NCBI GenBank assembly: GCA_021234155.1
Contig: JAJEKV010000210.1
Coordinates: 24,501-88,500 of the forward strand
Direction of reading: 5' to 3'
DNA length: 64,000 nucleotides
Source of the DNA: Isoetes taiwanensis
Lineage: Eukaryota > Streptophyta > Lycopodiopsida > Isoetales > Isoetaceae
Below the pieces are notes generated by a model that saw only the letters and a list, made by a program, of their open reading frames with translations, made no database searches and was not told the DNA's origin. The translations under genes and the position numbers were made by a program. Positions 1 through 12,437 of the stretch are shown piece by piece. Positions within the stretch are counted from its first letter, which is position 1; every line of letters starts with the position of its first letter.

Positions 1-3000
1 TTCCGAACAGGTAAGAGAGAAACCATAAAGTGGGCACTAGACTAAGGAAATATTAAAAATTTTTAAAGATTAAAATTTAAAAGACTTTTAAGCCTAACAA
101 AGGGCATAGCCCTAGTACAAGAATTAACATCCAATGGGGCACAAGACCTGCAGTATTCGATTTTAAAGTCTAACAGGTGTATTATAGGCAGTAAAGCCAA
201 AATAAAATATCAAGAGATTACATAAGAAAATCAAGAGATTACATAAAAAAAAAAAAAAAAAAAAAAAAACCTTTCCTAGTCTAATAGACCTTTTTACTCT
301 TAGTACTTTTTCAAGTACTTTAGAGTACAATTTGCAGCCTTAGAAAAAATACAGGTGAACTTTTCTCTAAGCCATGATAATGTGACATTTCAGAAATTAT
401 TATTCATAGTCATAGTAAACATTAATACATTCTTGGAATTCGGTATAATGTCAAATACAACCAACTAGTTTATATGCTAGTGAAGTGAACAGCCAGCTTA
501 CAATTTTCAGTTTATAACAATTAGACAGATCTTACTTCATAGTTGCAGTAATATTCTTCTTAAAGCTCGTGCTGCTATCTTTTTATCCAAAAGAACATCA
601 TAGCAATAGAGCAAGAAACTTGGTTACCCGCGCATTGAAACCAAGAAACAAGTTAGCCAAAGAGGGTAAACAGTTCAAGTCACTAGCAGTAAGCGGTAAG
701 CAAAGAAGTTTCTTGGGTTATCCCTTCACTTTTGCATGATGTATTTAATAATTAAGACATGTCAGGACTGAATTCCCAGTCTGCTAAAGCATTATGATCA
801 GGGTGATAGCTCAGACATCATTCTTCCCTGCATGTGTGCATAGTTGCACGAAAATCATATTAAACAAGCAGGCTTACCATAATCCTGCAGTAATCTTTAG
901 ATCAGCCTTTAATTTTATAAGATCTAGATCAGATGTGCTCCTAATTTTAAGATCTAGATCTGTCTATATTTTATTACCTACTATACCTTACCAACATAAG
1001 CATCTACTGATTCTTCAAACATAATAACCAGTTTCTTTTTCAGATTCATCCTACTAGCTATTGCTCTTAATTGAGAATTTAGATCATTAGCCACTTATGT
1101 AGGAATTTTAATCTAAAAACCTGATTGCTTGGAGGCAGAGCTGCCAGATTCGATTGTTGAGCTTTTCCTTTTGTGGATGTGTCCTCCATATTCATAAGTT
1201 CATGTTGCTTGCCTGCAATTTCCTTCACCTTTGTGCTTGTTCCCATTGCAACTGCTTCATTCATACCCTTAGATCTCTCCATCTCTTTTGTCAAGACTCA
1301 TTTCCTTACCAAGATTGTTGTTATAAGCACTTACAAAGAGCCCTATGGTGGCCTTATGGAAGTCAAATAGTTTTTCCTCTTGGTATTGCCCATCTTCTGC
1401 GCCTCAATCTTCCTTCTCTCGTGGCCATATTGAGGTCGCCCTTCTTCCTTCCCATAAGCAAGCTTAACATGTGGGACTGGAACAAATAGCACCATGGGGC
1501 CGAAGTATGTCGCTTCTTGTCTTTTTCAATGCATTGTTAAATAGTTCCGTGCAAGTCCTCGTCCCTAATACCACCTGCAGGCATGCCTTTGGGACCGGAG
1601 GTCCTATATCTCACCGCAAGTAGCCTTAATAGGTTGCATTTCTGTAATTTCTTTTTGCTAAAATCCATCTCCATCTTTTTGTGCCAGGTTATCCACGATC
1701 CAGTCTGTCGCCCATAGGATGCCGTTTGCTGCATCATGCAATAGCCGGAACCCTAACTACCAGTTTCGACATTCTTCTCTTGCCTTCTTTTTTATTTTTT
1801 ATTTATTATCAGTTATCCATACGAAAAAATGTTAAGTGTCACACAATGTTTATGCTATTCTAGCTTTTTAATTTTTTATCTAACCCATATGGTTATACCA
1901 TATTGGTTTAAGTGTTTCAGTTACTGTATTGTTAATTGAGAGTGGTCATGGTAAATGGTCTTAGTCCTTTAATGCTACTTACTTATACTATTGCATTATA
2001 AATAAATAAATAAAAAAAAAAAAAAAAAAACCATGATGTCTTTGTATACATTAAATTTCTAGTGTTTCGTCGTTAAAAAAACTATTCTATTCTATTCTAT
2101 TCATATAATGGTACCCACCTTCATGTTTTCAAGTCAAATATATATGAACATATTTGAATGAATGCATATTGGTCGTTCATCTCATTTCCACTTTTGGGTT
2201 GCCCGAAAGGCAAACCCTTGGGAGGTGGGCTGATGGAATATTATTTTTGTACTGCTGGATGTGCCAATTTGGCGGTGTAGATGGTGGGTTCCCCAGCATT
2301 ATGGGAAGTTTTTGCGTACCTAGATCGCCCGTTGATCCTCGTGAACATGCATTCGTACGATGCCATCGGGGCAGATCCCGCCCTGCCCTCTCGCCTTATA
2401 ACCATACCCATTTCCCCCTTCCTTTCATTTCCTTCTCCATTCTTGGATTTAGCCCTTTTCGCCATTGAATTGGGTGCATTCTGAGACCCTTCTTCTCAAT
2501 CATCCTTCAGATTTTTATTCCGTTTGAGCAGTTTGCCAATGCAATCCTCTTGGTTTTTTGAGGTTGTTGAGTTTATCTGGATTTGCAAATCTGGCCATTT
2601 TCTTTGTGGCCCTTTGCTAATCTGTTCTGTGGGTTGATAGTCAGATATGAAGGACCATTAGATTGGGAAGGAGGCAACGACATCATTTGGATACATGTCC
2701 CTTTGCCCAACTGAAATTCTTAGCCTTCTTACGATTTATTGAAATCTCTCCCCTATATAAATTCTTGGCCTGCCTGTTTTTTTGATGGGAAACCCACAAT
2801 GCGTTAGCACATTCATTTCTTTGTCAAAATTCCATAGAGTGAAACATATGTAAGAAAAGAACACACATGCGCGCGCGCACGCACGCCAGCCATATCAATG
2901 GGCATCTCCTCGTGTTTTTTATGTTTTTTGACGTGTTTATTTCATCTTGATTTATGCATACATGCCTTATTATCTAGGGCTCAAGGTATACATGCCTTGT

Positions 3001-3409
3001 TTACTTTGCATCTTCTATTATTAGGATGGCCATTTCTACTTTGGCTAATATTATTTCTAGGTAGCAAATAATTTGTGCATTCTCTTGTTTTTAATCGTTT
3101 CTTGACGTGCTTATTGTTATCATAACATGTCATCTTATTTGGGGCCCAAGGTATATATGCCTTGTTTATTTGTAATGCACCATACACGAGACGCTAACTT
3201 ACGACATCAATGTTTTAGATTGTCTAAAATGCATGCCACTAGCAGCTTCGTTGAACCATAAAATATGATGCAAATTCTATTCTTACGACACAATATTCAC
3301 TCTAAATACTCCTAGAACCCCTTTTGATTGCGTGCATATTCACGTGAAGATAACTTTAGATAGGTATATTCATGGGTTGTGCCTCACTTTGGACCAATAT
3401 ATAGCACAA

Positions 3410-3410
<1 letters not shown>
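1..3410. other. AT-rich stretch without recognisable genes
   Basis: No reading frame here resembles a known protein. Visible simple structure: a poly-A run at 245-269, an A-run after AAAT repeats at about 2000-2030 (possibly an old retroposed tail), a (TTCTA)n run at about 2082-2102, alternating CA/CG at about 2860-2886, and a diverged direct duplication in which about 2906-3010 resembles 3078-3175 (both contain a 'caaggtatAcatgccttgttta'-type core). Weak minus-strand ORFs at 1079-1294 and 1537-1737 have no recognisable motif. Confidence 0.5.
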
Positions 3411-3440
<30 letters not shown>

Positions 3441-3605
3441 AAGAAGAAGAAGAAGAAGAAGAAGAAGAAGAAGAAGAAGAAGAAGAAGAAGAAGAAGAAG
3501 AAGAAGAAGAAGAAGAAGAAGAAGAAGAAGAAGAAGAAGAAGAAGAAGAAGAAGAAGAAGAAGAAGAAGAAGAAGAAGAAGAAGAAGAAGAAGAAGAAGA
3601 AGAAG

Positions 3606-3635
<30 letters not shown>
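3411..3635. repeat. (AAG/GAA)n microsatellite, about 75 units
   Basis: Uninterrupted trinucleotide tract of about 225 bp. It is the first of five GAA tracts that separate the related units between 3.4 and 18.0 kb. ORFs across it (poly-Arg, poly-Leu) are artefacts. Confidence 0.98.
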
Positions 3636-3636
<1 letters not shown>

Positions 3637-4105
3637 TTGAAAAATATGGAAATTATAAATTGAAAAATATGGAAAGAAAGTGATTGCAATGGTATGGAAT
3701 ATTGAAAATGGGTATTAACATATGGTGAGACTAATATTTATGAAAATTATGGTATGTGATAGTTGTGTACAAGTCTTGGGACTTGGCCAATATATATTTG
3801 GGGGGCCAAAGCCATATGAATAATTGCCTAATGGCGTTTTGTGGTGGCATGGATGGCTCCTTACATAAGGTACGTTCCTATATTACAAAGATATATCATT
3901 TAATCATGGAGGACTCTTACATAAGGTATGTTCCTATTTTACAAAGCTCTATCATTTAATGATGCATAAGGCATTAAATGATATGCCATGTGAAATGTAT
4001 TATTAGGATCTCACTCATTACTTGGGTCTAGAAAGGTGAGCCTATCACTCTATCTATTTATGTATTTATTTATTAATATCGTATAGTGGTTGCATGGATA
4101 AGAGC

Positions 4106-4287
4106 GGAGCGCAGTAAATATCGGACGCTGACATGTTATACCCACGGGCATATCCGTGGTATATCCGTGTGTTTGACATGTTATAGCCACGCCCAAAAAA
4201 ATTACACGGCGCTTTTGTGGACTTAGCGGATTTTTTGCCATTTAAGGCTAGGTATAACATGTCAGCGTCCGACATTTACCGCGATGG
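4106..4287. mobile_element. MULE-type MITE with 10-bp target duplication
   Basis: The inverted ends at about 4109-4140 and 4253-4282 match over about 30 bp with few mismatches (shared core 'tcggacgctgacatgttata'). The 10-bp direct repeat ggataagagc lies immediately outside, at 4096-4105 and 4288-4297. A 9-11-bp target duplication is typical of Mutator-like elements. It sits inside unit A and so is younger than that unit. No transposase is encoded. Confidence 0.75.
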
Positions 4288-5525
4288 GGATAAGAGCTCC
4301 TAATGAAAATTGGAGGTATATGGAGCCGTAAGGGCTTTGATAAAAGTTCCAAGCTATAAATTTTCTGGTCAAAGATGACGTGGTAAAAAGTTGTTTGACA
4401 AAACACAAAGGCTTTTCCTTAGGTTTTTCCTTTATTGTACCTCTGCGCCAAAATGGCCGCTTGCCGGATTTGGACGATGGAGGTTAACCTATGGTTTTCA
4501 ATATGCTGAAACACAATGCCTCAAGTCTTAGGATCGATTTGATGCCTTGGGCGTTTTGCTATGCCAACGGCAGGATGCTTTGCTCACAAGATACGATTTT
4601 TGAAGGCCCTCTAATCAGGTTTGAACAAGCTTTCATATTTACAGACTTGATGGCCGCTCAAAATGAATGGGAATGTATTTGAAAGTTTAAATCTATTGTT
4701 CAAGTACAGAAAATTGTGGCTTAATATCTGATGATATGCTTACATGTAAGTAAAATGCTGGTTTCCTTTTGCTAAGCTGTTGCAATGGCATGCTTTGCGG
4801 CTCCTGTGTGGTCTGCAGCTATGGTACATAACCTGAAAATGACCAATAGCCAAGTAGGTTGTAGAAGATTAAGAATAGCTGCTCCTTTATAAGCTAGTTG
4901 TAGTGCTTGTTTGCTCATAACAGGTGGCTTTGCTGCAATAGGTTCGTTTTGGTTTAGTTGTAATAGGTAGCTAGCTTCTTAATAGTTCATTTGCTTGGGC
5001 TCAATTTATGCTAGTGCCTTTCTTCTATGCACATAAATAGGTTGTCTCGATATTTGGTGGCATGCTAGGTAGTAGTTCTGCTGCTTCTGATGTTTCACAT
5101 AGGCATTATTATGCTGCAAGGTTTTATAGTTGTTATAGTGCTTAGTGTCAGGTCGCCGCTTGGATGCTTTTTACTTGCTCTACATATGCAGTAAAATGTA
5201 ATGATTAAAACAGGTTTATGCTGATTGACTATGATGATCATTTGGCAGTAATAAGTTAACAATAAGTTAACAGTTGTTGAAGACTCAAAGCTGATGGTGT
5301 AAGATAGTCAGCATGTTAATGATAATCATATGGTCAGCATATAAATCATAATCATATGGCTGCTGGTTTTTAAGCATCTTAGATGTATTTGATGATAGAT
5401 CCATTGTCTACGACAAAGCTTGTGATAGGCTGGTGTAAGCAGCCTTTGACAATGGAATGTGCATGGCTCCTATGTCTTAATTTCTAGAGATGATCTAGAG
5501 GCATCTATTCGCTGAAAATGATAGG

Positions 5526-5640
5526 TGAAGGGCGAAGAGCCAGAGTGTTCTAATGCTTACCTGACGCCCCTTGTATAGTTACCATAATTTTGCTAACTTA
5601 TGCATTGTTTGGGTGCAGGTAACCGGAACACTCTCTCCTG
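5526..5640 (+). ncRNA. conserved structured hairpin, copy A
   Basis: It starts with gaagggcgaagagcc. Predicted pairing: outer stem 5542-5550 with 5626-5634 (agagtgttc/gaacactct), inner stem 5557-5563 with 5616-5622 (ttacctg/caggtaa), extended by 5565-5569 with 5611-5615 (cgccc/gggtg, one G-U). The loop holds 'gttaccat..ttttgctaa' and 'tgtttggg', shared with the other copies. The outer stem differs from copies B and D but remains fully complementary. Confidence 0.7.
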
Positions 5641-5903
5641 GTTTTGTTTTCAGTAGAAACATATGCACAGTAGAGGTTCACGAGAAGATATGTGGACAAT
5701 CTCACGTGCTTAACAGATAAATTGGTGAGATCTGACTGATTGTGGATGGTAACCAATGAATAATTGAGACTTAAGCTGGTATAATAATTTACGGCTTTGC
5801 AATATTCCAAGTTGGAATCTGAAATTGAGCTGCAAATTCTCTTTGTTGATTTGCATAAGTGCATAATGTGTAAGAATGTTACTGTAAAAAAACAAAAGGA
5901 CAT

Positions 5904-5952
5904 GGAAGAAGAAGAAGAAGAAGAAGAAGAAGAAGAAGAAGAAGAAGAAGAA
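5904..5952. repeat. (GAA)n microsatellite, about 16 units
   Basis: Uninterrupted GAA tract between units A and B. Confidence 0.98.
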
Positions 5953-8517
5953 TAAAAATTTGGAAATATGAAAGTTTTGAAAAGTTTGAAAAGAGGCTTG
6001 AAATATTGCCAATAAGATGAAAAATATATTTACAAGTGTTAGGCAAGCAATTTAATTACAATAAGAGACTTAATGGAGTGAAAAATCCTTAAGTTATGAA
6101 TTTATTATATGCTAAATTTACATTGGTGATGGAGTTATGGTATTATGGAGAAATATGGTCATGAAAAAAATAAAACGAAGCAAAATATCCAACCTATCTT
6201 GTACAATGTAGCATTTATTGCTACACAAGGACTTTAATGATAGGCTATATGCAAAAAGCACCTAGGTTTTTGAAAGGTGTGATCATAATTAATTTTGTCA
6301 ACCTACATAGTTTTTATATTGGGTCCAAATATAATAGCTTATATGCTTACGATTTGGTCTTGGAAGCCCAAAAGTTGTATAAAATAATTGATTATGAAGA
6401 CGTTACAAGGGAAAATGCCCTTTTATTGACCTAGACGGCATGCAAAAGGGAAAGTTCATTTTTTATAGGATGAGGTTTCGTTGGCGCCTAAAATGGCTAT
6501 GGCGGCCATACACAGCAATGGATATGCTATGCTCTTGGTTAATCACTTTTTTGGCTAATGCCATTTAGAAGTTTTATGGATAAAGACATTCGATTGGTTT
6601 ACCTCATTTTGTGAAAAGCAAACATCTATATGCTAATTATATGGGCTTAAAAGCATGCTTTTGCATGACCTTGGGAACGTTTTTTTGTTATATATTTGTT
6701 TATGGTTATTGCACGGCTAGGGCTTGGAACTTTGGTGCCCAAATCATTTGCACCGAAGTATGCTTTTGATGCAAGATGCTATAGGAAGCATGGAAAAAAA
6801 TTATGATCTTGAGCCTGGATAAATTGGGGATCCAATATAGTTTTAAGGCTCAAAAACTTTTGATGCAAGTGTTTGTTATGCCGATTCGGATGCAAAAGCA
6901 GCTTAGTGCATTCCGAGACTAATGGCTTATAAGAACGGGCTTGATTTGAATCTGGAGATGCTAAAGCAAGCATATATCCGGCCCGCAAATGGTTATGGAG
7001 CTATGTTGAATAAAATACACAAATGGAGCTAGTGTTCATATGCCGTCTCGCTAAAGGAGCCCTAAGATGCCCGATGTTATGTAAATTATTGTTTGAAATG
7101 CTCTTATTTATGAGAAATCAATGATATGTGCATCAGTGCTTAAATATGTTGCAAATATCCGGGAGGACAACAAAGACTCTGGATTAAAGATATCCCAGCG
7201 GGATAGCGGGTTGCTTATCTCGATAGGCTCTAGATCGTTTTCATGTTTGTTTGCTCCTCTAGTGTTCTAGCTCATAGTTTTGTTGGCTTATGGCTGATGC
7301 ATTTTTATATTATATTATGTTCTTAGTATAGGTTAGAGAAGGACGCATTAATGGTCCAGGTTTCATTCACGCATGACCATGTATCTTCATTGCATAGATG
7401 CATAGTCATGTTTATCTGCTTTAGACATGTCAAGTCATATGAAAATGGGGATCTGCTATATGCATGGCATTGCAAAACATGTACGCATCAGTGGTGACAA
7501 CATAATATCAAAACAATGAAGCTCTCTAAAGGGGGTTGAGGTTGAGCTTGTTTTAATTGCAATTGTCTTAAACATTTCGATGATGGTTTTAGGGTTTGAA
7601 AAAGTTATTATCTTGGAAGATGAATAATGGTTGGCTAAAATTTGATAATATATCTATGTTTGAGAATGTTATGAATCTAATGGAACCATTTGGGCATGGC
7701 CCAGGGTATGCTGTGGTGAGCAGCATAATACTGTTTGTTTCCTATAATACATAGCATATTTTGCTTAATATTTGAGCTAATTTGCTGAACTTAAAGGGTG
7801 AAGGGCGAAGAGCCATGATGTTTTATAGCTTAAAGTTTTGGAGGAAAAGGTCTTGTTACCATGATTTGCTAACATTGACATTGTTTGGGCTGTAAACCAA
7901 AACATCTTGGGAATGATTTAATTTCAGTGGTTAGAGTTACAAATGGATGGGATGCGTGAAGACTAATGGGCTTCTAAATTGCATCACAAAACATGGTGAG
8001 ATCTATCTTATATTGTGTGAAGAATGAATAAATACGGAACGTTAAGTAATGGAAGATTATCACTATTACTTGTATTGCAGCTTTAAGTGTTTAAGATATA
8101 TGGATAAATTATTATTTGAGATATATGGACAAATTAATAGATGGAATATGATAACATCAAGGTTATGAAATAAAGTGGTACTTTTTATTCCAAATTCGAA
8201 ATGGCATCAAAAATATTTTTTGAAGCATTTAAAGATTACAATTTGACATTGGATGGAATTAAATACTTTCAAATTACAAAGCAATATGGTTTCTGACTAT
8301 ATGAATATTGAATATCATGAATTATAGTACTCAAGATTTTTATTTTGGATATATTTTCAATATAGTAAATTATATGGGCTAAGGTTTGTAGAGTGCTCGG
8401 CGTGGCTTTGCCTAAAAAAACTGTGGTGGATATTGGATAAGTGATCTTGCCTTTGAACAAGGTTCTTTTAATGTAATTGTTTATAATCGGATCGTGAGTC
8501 TTGGCAAGAATATATAC
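5953..8517 (+). mobile_element. PLE-related noncoding unit B between two GAA tracts
   Basis: About 2.56 kb with no convincing coding frame. It opens with a 'tttggaaatatgaaag..ttgaaaa' patch similar to the start of unit A. It carries a 'ggcgcctaaaatggc' patch (near 6483) matching A and, more loosely, C and D, and has the hairpin 1.84 kb from its start. It is interpreted as a diverged pseudo-LTR copy of the PLE family. Confidence 0.5.
7797..7910 (+). ncRNA. conserved structured hairpin, copy B (degenerate)
   Basis: It starts with tgaagggcgaagagcc. The outer stem 7817-7824 (gatgtttt) pairs with 7899-7906 (aaaacatc), a sequence different from the other copies. The loop 'gttaccatgatttgctaa' and 'tgtttggg' is conserved. 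The inner stem seen in A and D is not preserved here. Confidence 0.6.
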
Positions 8518-8593
8518 GAAGAAGAAGAAGAAGAAGAAGAAGAAGAAGAAGAAGAAGAAGAAGAAGAAGAAGAAGAAGAAGAAGAAGAAGAAG
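8518..8593. repeat. (GAA)n microsatellite, about 25 units
   Basis: GAA tract at the 5' edge of unit C and the full PLE copy. Confidence 0.98.
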
Positions 8594-9314
8594 ATAAAAG
8601 ATAATAAAATGGGATGAGGGTATTATTATTTGTTAAGGCTAGTTATGGGGCTCTATAGGGTTAACGGGCAATTTAATATTTTGATGGCATTGCAGATGGA
8701 TAATATAATATAATGTAATTTGAACGTGTGCCCTGCAGGCTTCAAGTTGGGGGGTAAATGTGGCTATCTCATGGTGAAAGGGTGTGTGTTATTAGACGTT
8801 GGAAAGCAGGCACCATAGAGTCATGCTTCTCAAAATAATCAAGGGATGTATTGTACAAAAAATCAAAAAGGGGGGGAAGTTAAAGGTACGGTTTTGTATG
8901 GTTTTGGTGGTTGAATGTTTAAAATTATTAATGGGAAAGCTATGGGTCACGATGTCTAATGGTTTTAGGAAATCAAATAAGGAGAAGGACGTGATTCATG
9001 AGGCCTAATGGGTGTGTAGGGGGGGTAGTATAAGGATAAGAATATTAATGGGAAACCTAGGTATGAATTTGAGAAATACAATTGTTAAGAAGCCTTTAAG
9101 ATGTAATGGTTAAGATATGGAAATTATCAAGTTATGGGTAGAAAATTCAATGGTCTAGGTCTTGGCGAAAAAAAATGGCGATGAGGTTATGGTTCCCAAA
9201 ATTTCCACTGCAGCGTCCATGACCGTAGGAAGGATCTTGGGAAAGTATGCATGCCGATAGGGATTTCTAGATTTGAAACTACGGGAGGATTTGCAGTTTC
9301 GGTCGGTGATGCAT

Positions 9315-9324
9315 CTATAAAAGG
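9315..9324 (+). promoter_or_regulatory. TATA-like box in unit C
   Basis: ctataaaagg, conserved in unit D and lying about 80 bp before the ATG of the small basic ORF. This fits an RNA polymerase II promoter inside the leader. Confidence 0.45.
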
Positions 9325-9395
9325 AATGGAAGGAGCGGATGGTATTGCGTGGTTTTGGTAGCAGTGTTGGTGCAAGGAGACAGAGGCGATACAAG

Positions 9396-9553
9396 ATGCC
9401 AAAGGGCAAGTATGAAAGAAAACACGGTAACAAGAGCAGTAGCGGTGGCGGGCAATCTCAAAGGCCGAAGAAATTTACAAAAGTGGGCTATGAGAAAAAG
9501 CAGTAACGTTTCAAAAACCCGCGACAAGAGGCGATGGAGGCAACAAAAATCAG
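9396..9553 (+). pseudogene. small basic ORF of the PLE leader, copy C (frameshifted)
   Basis: Begins MPKGKYERKHGNKSS, then a Gly/Ser/Gln stretch and KKFTKVGYEKKQ, followed by a stop. The unit D copy is open over the same stretch. It is rich in Lys/Arg and could bind nucleic acid, but it matches no family I know. It ends at CAG followed by GT (9554). A plausible acceptor, tatgtgtag, ends at 10950, and the next block is open from its first base in the matching phase. It may therefore be the first exon of the PLE protein. Confidence 0.4.
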
Positions 9554-10362
9554 GTCAGGTTATGCTTGATTAGAGTTTACAGTTTTGTTAGTGCTATCTG
9601 CTTACGGTTTAAGGATGTTGAAATATTATGAGTAATACTATGAGTAATAAAACTGATCTAAGAAGTATCGGGTAGGTGTATATTGGAATATAACTTAGTG
9701 TTTAGAATGGAAAATGGGTGAGCTGGATTAAGATGTATGGTTCTTATAAGGTTATTGTTGCTTGGGTCTGGTTGGGGTAGCCTTTTGTTAGACTGTATTG
9801 GGTTGCTTGTTTATGTCTGCATTGTAAACAGGTGGGTAGGTACGTTTGTTGTTTACATGGTGGGTATTCTTCCCTCTTTTTGTTCTCTGGTTTTGCCCAT
9901 TTGTATTTCCTTTTTTTTGTGTTTGTTTGTATAGATCCTTGTTGGGTTCTAGTGCTGGGTTTTGCTTAGGGGATCGCTTGCATGTTTTTTGTGTTTAGTG
10001 GTAAGAGGTTTAGGTTGAGTTTAGTAGGGGTGGGTTAGTCGGGATGCATAGGTTGAGTGGTCTGGTTTCCGTTTGCTTGCTTGTTGCTTGTTGCTTGCTG
10101 GTTGCTTGTCAGACCTGCTGTATGTGGTTGGTTGCGGTTAAAGGTTCTACGTTATATATTTGTGGATGTTGCTCATTCTTATAATGATGGTGTTTTAAGA
10201 ATGTATGGTTATGGATGAAAAGGAGGGCGTTTGCCGGTGGTAAGATTATGTGGATGATGGCTTTAAAGAATAGGTGCTAGATTTTGAGTAATGTATTTAA
10301 GATTATTGGCTTCAAGTTGTTGGTATCTTGAATGGTAAGACTATATAAGTGAAAAACTAGAA

Positions 10363-10475
10363 GTGAAGGGCGATGAGCCATGTAGTTCTATGCGCCACTG
10401 TCACCCCTCTCCCTCGTTACCATTTTGATGCTAATGTTGGTCTGTTTGGGGTGCGGGTAACGAACTACATCTCTT
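10363..10475 (+). ncRNA. conserved structured hairpin, copy C
   Basis: tgaagggcgatgagcc, then the outer stem 10380-10388 (atgtagttc) pairing with 10462-10470 (gaactacat). The loop is identical to copy D. The inner stem is disturbed by small changes exactly where D reads ttacctg and caggtaa, which may be sequence errors. Confidence 0.65.
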
Positions 10476-10950
10476 GAGTTTTTCTTTGGTTAAGTAGCAT
10501 GTATATGCTATTCAAGAAGCGATATTAAGGTTGATGTACAAGAAATTTGGTTGATATTTTATGAGAATACATTTACTCAAAATTGTATTTGGTGAGATCC
10601 TTCAGATTGTCTTTGTATGAATATTATAAAAATAAAGAAGTTTTTTAATTTGGTGGTTATGGTTGGTGAATAACATTAATACATTTATCTAGTTTGAAAA
10701 TGAATATATGGGGGTTGATTGTGCCTTTTAGTTGTGGCCTAGCTAAAAACTAGGGTGGACTTTGGGAAAAAGTTTTTTTCTTGAATATAATTGTAGGTTG
10801 TTTATAAGAGTCTATAATGATTATCCGAAAAAACTTATCGAAGAAAAAAATGTGATTTCCATTTGTTGGGAGGTATCAACAAGCACAACTTTGTGTCAAC
10901 CCAAATACTTCAAGATGTGGTACTAATTTATGGTTATGTTATATGTGTAG

Positions 10951-11661
10951 ACGAGAAGTACTTGGCTGAAGCAACTAGTGGATATTGGTTATGGGATGAT
11001 TAGTATTGCGCCGAACTATGGAGTTCAGTCTATTTTGAGCATGATTCCAAAAGAAATACACCATGTTATTCTGGAATTGAACAGAAGGTTACCTAATGAA
11101 GCTTTTTCTCCCATTATTTATCTGGGTTTCAGTTCATGGTTTGAGGTTTTCTTAAAGTTGGATGAGCTTAAGATGAAGGTCAGTGATTGCATCCCTGTTA
11201 TTGAGCAAATCTTTATTGATACACAAGAAATTCTGGCTGATAGAACTGACCTAGATGATTTGCTAGCTATGGAGTTTAAGATAGGGGTAACTTTCTTAGA
11301 AAAGGAAAACAGACTGACTGATCTTACTTTTGAAGAAGATGGGAAGAAAGAAAACTTTGTTGTTGCGGCAGTTGATGGTTTGACAACTAACAGTTTTGGT
11401 AAGTTCATACCTCTGGAAGACATTGAATTAATGAAGAAAGAGAAAGAAGCAAGTTTGGGAAGTGGTAAACAAGAGGAACTAGTCAGGCTTACCCTTACTA
11501 ATTGCATGAGATTTCCGATCCTGTCCGAAATGGCTGTTGAATGGTTAGGTGAAGAATTTCAACAAGCGCTATGGAGGAGTCAGAACTTTGGTACGCTGGC
11601 TCCTATCAGCATTAAGGCATGGAGGCTGATTGCAGGAATCTCGGACAGCCAAATGGAGGAG
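10951..11661 (+). CDS. PLE protein, N-terminal exon of unknown function
   Basis: Open frame of 237 codons starting right after a good splice acceptor (tatgtgtag) and ending AATGGAGGAG before GTAAC, a good donor. The protein is mixed charged/hydrophobic (IPKEIHHVILELNRRLP near the start, ALWRSQNFGTLAPISIKAW near the end). It shows no GIY-YIG motif, zinc finger or other recognisable domain. It lies between the leader and the RT of the same element, so I take it as the long N-terminal extension of the PLE polyprotein. There is no ATG at its start, which supports an internal exon. Confidence 0.5.
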
Positions 11662-11940
11662 GTAACAAATCACCAATAATTTGGTTAAAATTATGGATAA
11701 AAGAAATTTGTTTCCCATGAAATGCTTGATTTGTTTGATAAGAAATGCCGAGGCCCCGGTGGTGTTACCCTATCAGTGAAAGCCCACATGGCCTATCCGG
11801 ATATTGAGAGGTCGTATACCTATCTGCATAGGATGTGGAGGTGTTTTAGTCCTTATATAAAAATGTAATTGTGGTGATTCATGTAAAGACTCCATAACAT
11901 GGTTCGAGTCAGGCCATTTGATGCGTATTCAATCATCTAG

Positions 11941-12437
11941 ATTTGGTTTATCCTAAGTATTCACCGGCAGGGAGAATGGGTTCTTTCCTGATTTTCATCC
12001 AGCAGAATCTGAAAAGGGCAGTTATGACTCAGTTGGCGTATATTTTGGTCAGGGAAATGTTGGTCAAGGTAACAAATAAGCTTGCTAGTAACCCATTATG
12101 TGACTTAAAGGTCTGTTTTGGAGATACAAAGCTGGTGGAGGTTTGTGAAATGATGGTGAAAAACAGAACGTTTTTGCTTGAAAAACTTAACCAGGGCAAA
12201 GAGGAAGGTACAGTCATGCTTCCTTCTTACAGTAGTCTGACTCAGAGTGAGTCTTATCTGCCACCTAGAGTGGCTAGGCAGAATGCTGAATCTAGTTGCA
12301 AAATTGTGGAAAATCTTGCTGATGATTCGGTTAGCATGATTGGATGTACGTCTGGGGAAGCTTCTGTCTCAAAGGCTGATAAACCAGGAGGCTTCTTCAA
12401 AGCAAGTGAAGTAATGCAGGGTCGTATCCTTTATTGA
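11941..12437 (+). CDS. PLE protein, second N-terminal block
   Basis: Open block of about 164 codons (frame from 11943) beginning after a possible acceptor (aatcatctag). It contains LVYPKYSPAGRMGSF and a Ser-rich acidic tail. The phase does not match the preceding exon exactly, so either the splice site differs or a frameshift is present. No known domain. A short open patch at 12520-12668 after another acceptor (gcttgatgcag) may be a further exon. The sequence from there to 13449 looks like intron. Confidence 0.4.

Larger units (their letters stand above)
3636..5903 (+). mobile_element. PLE-related noncoding unit A between two GAA tracts
   Basis: About 2.27 kb with no convincing coding frame. 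It is tied to units B-D by position and content: it begins and ends at GAA tracts, it has a conserved 'ggcg..aaaatggc' patch (near 4447), and the structured hairpin lies about 1.9 kb from its start. Overall it is strongly diverged from C and D. It contains a short tandem duplication at about 3861-3960 and a MITE at 4106-4287. It is interpreted as a diverged pseudo-LTR/UTR copy of the same PLE family; the homology outside the hairpin is weak by eye. Confidence 0.55.
8594..10860 (+). repeat. PLE leader / pseudo-LTR, unit C
   Basis: Near-identical to unit D (15624-17864) over its whole length. The two differ mainly by short indels. It includes a TATA-like box, a small basic ORF and the hairpin. 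The match with D stops at 'cttatcgaagaa'. In C this continues into the PLE coding region, while in D it expands into (GAA)n, so the unit boundary coincides with a GAA seed. Confidence 0.9.

Noticed and set aside
3379-3689. ORFs of poly-Arg or poly-Leu across the GAA tract
   Set aside because: They are products of the trinucleotide repeat, open in all frames, with no coding context.
10978-11679. GIY-YIG endonuclease upstream of the RT
   Set aside because: GYGMIS near the start is suggestive for a moment, but no second YIG, Arg or Glu of the motif follows.
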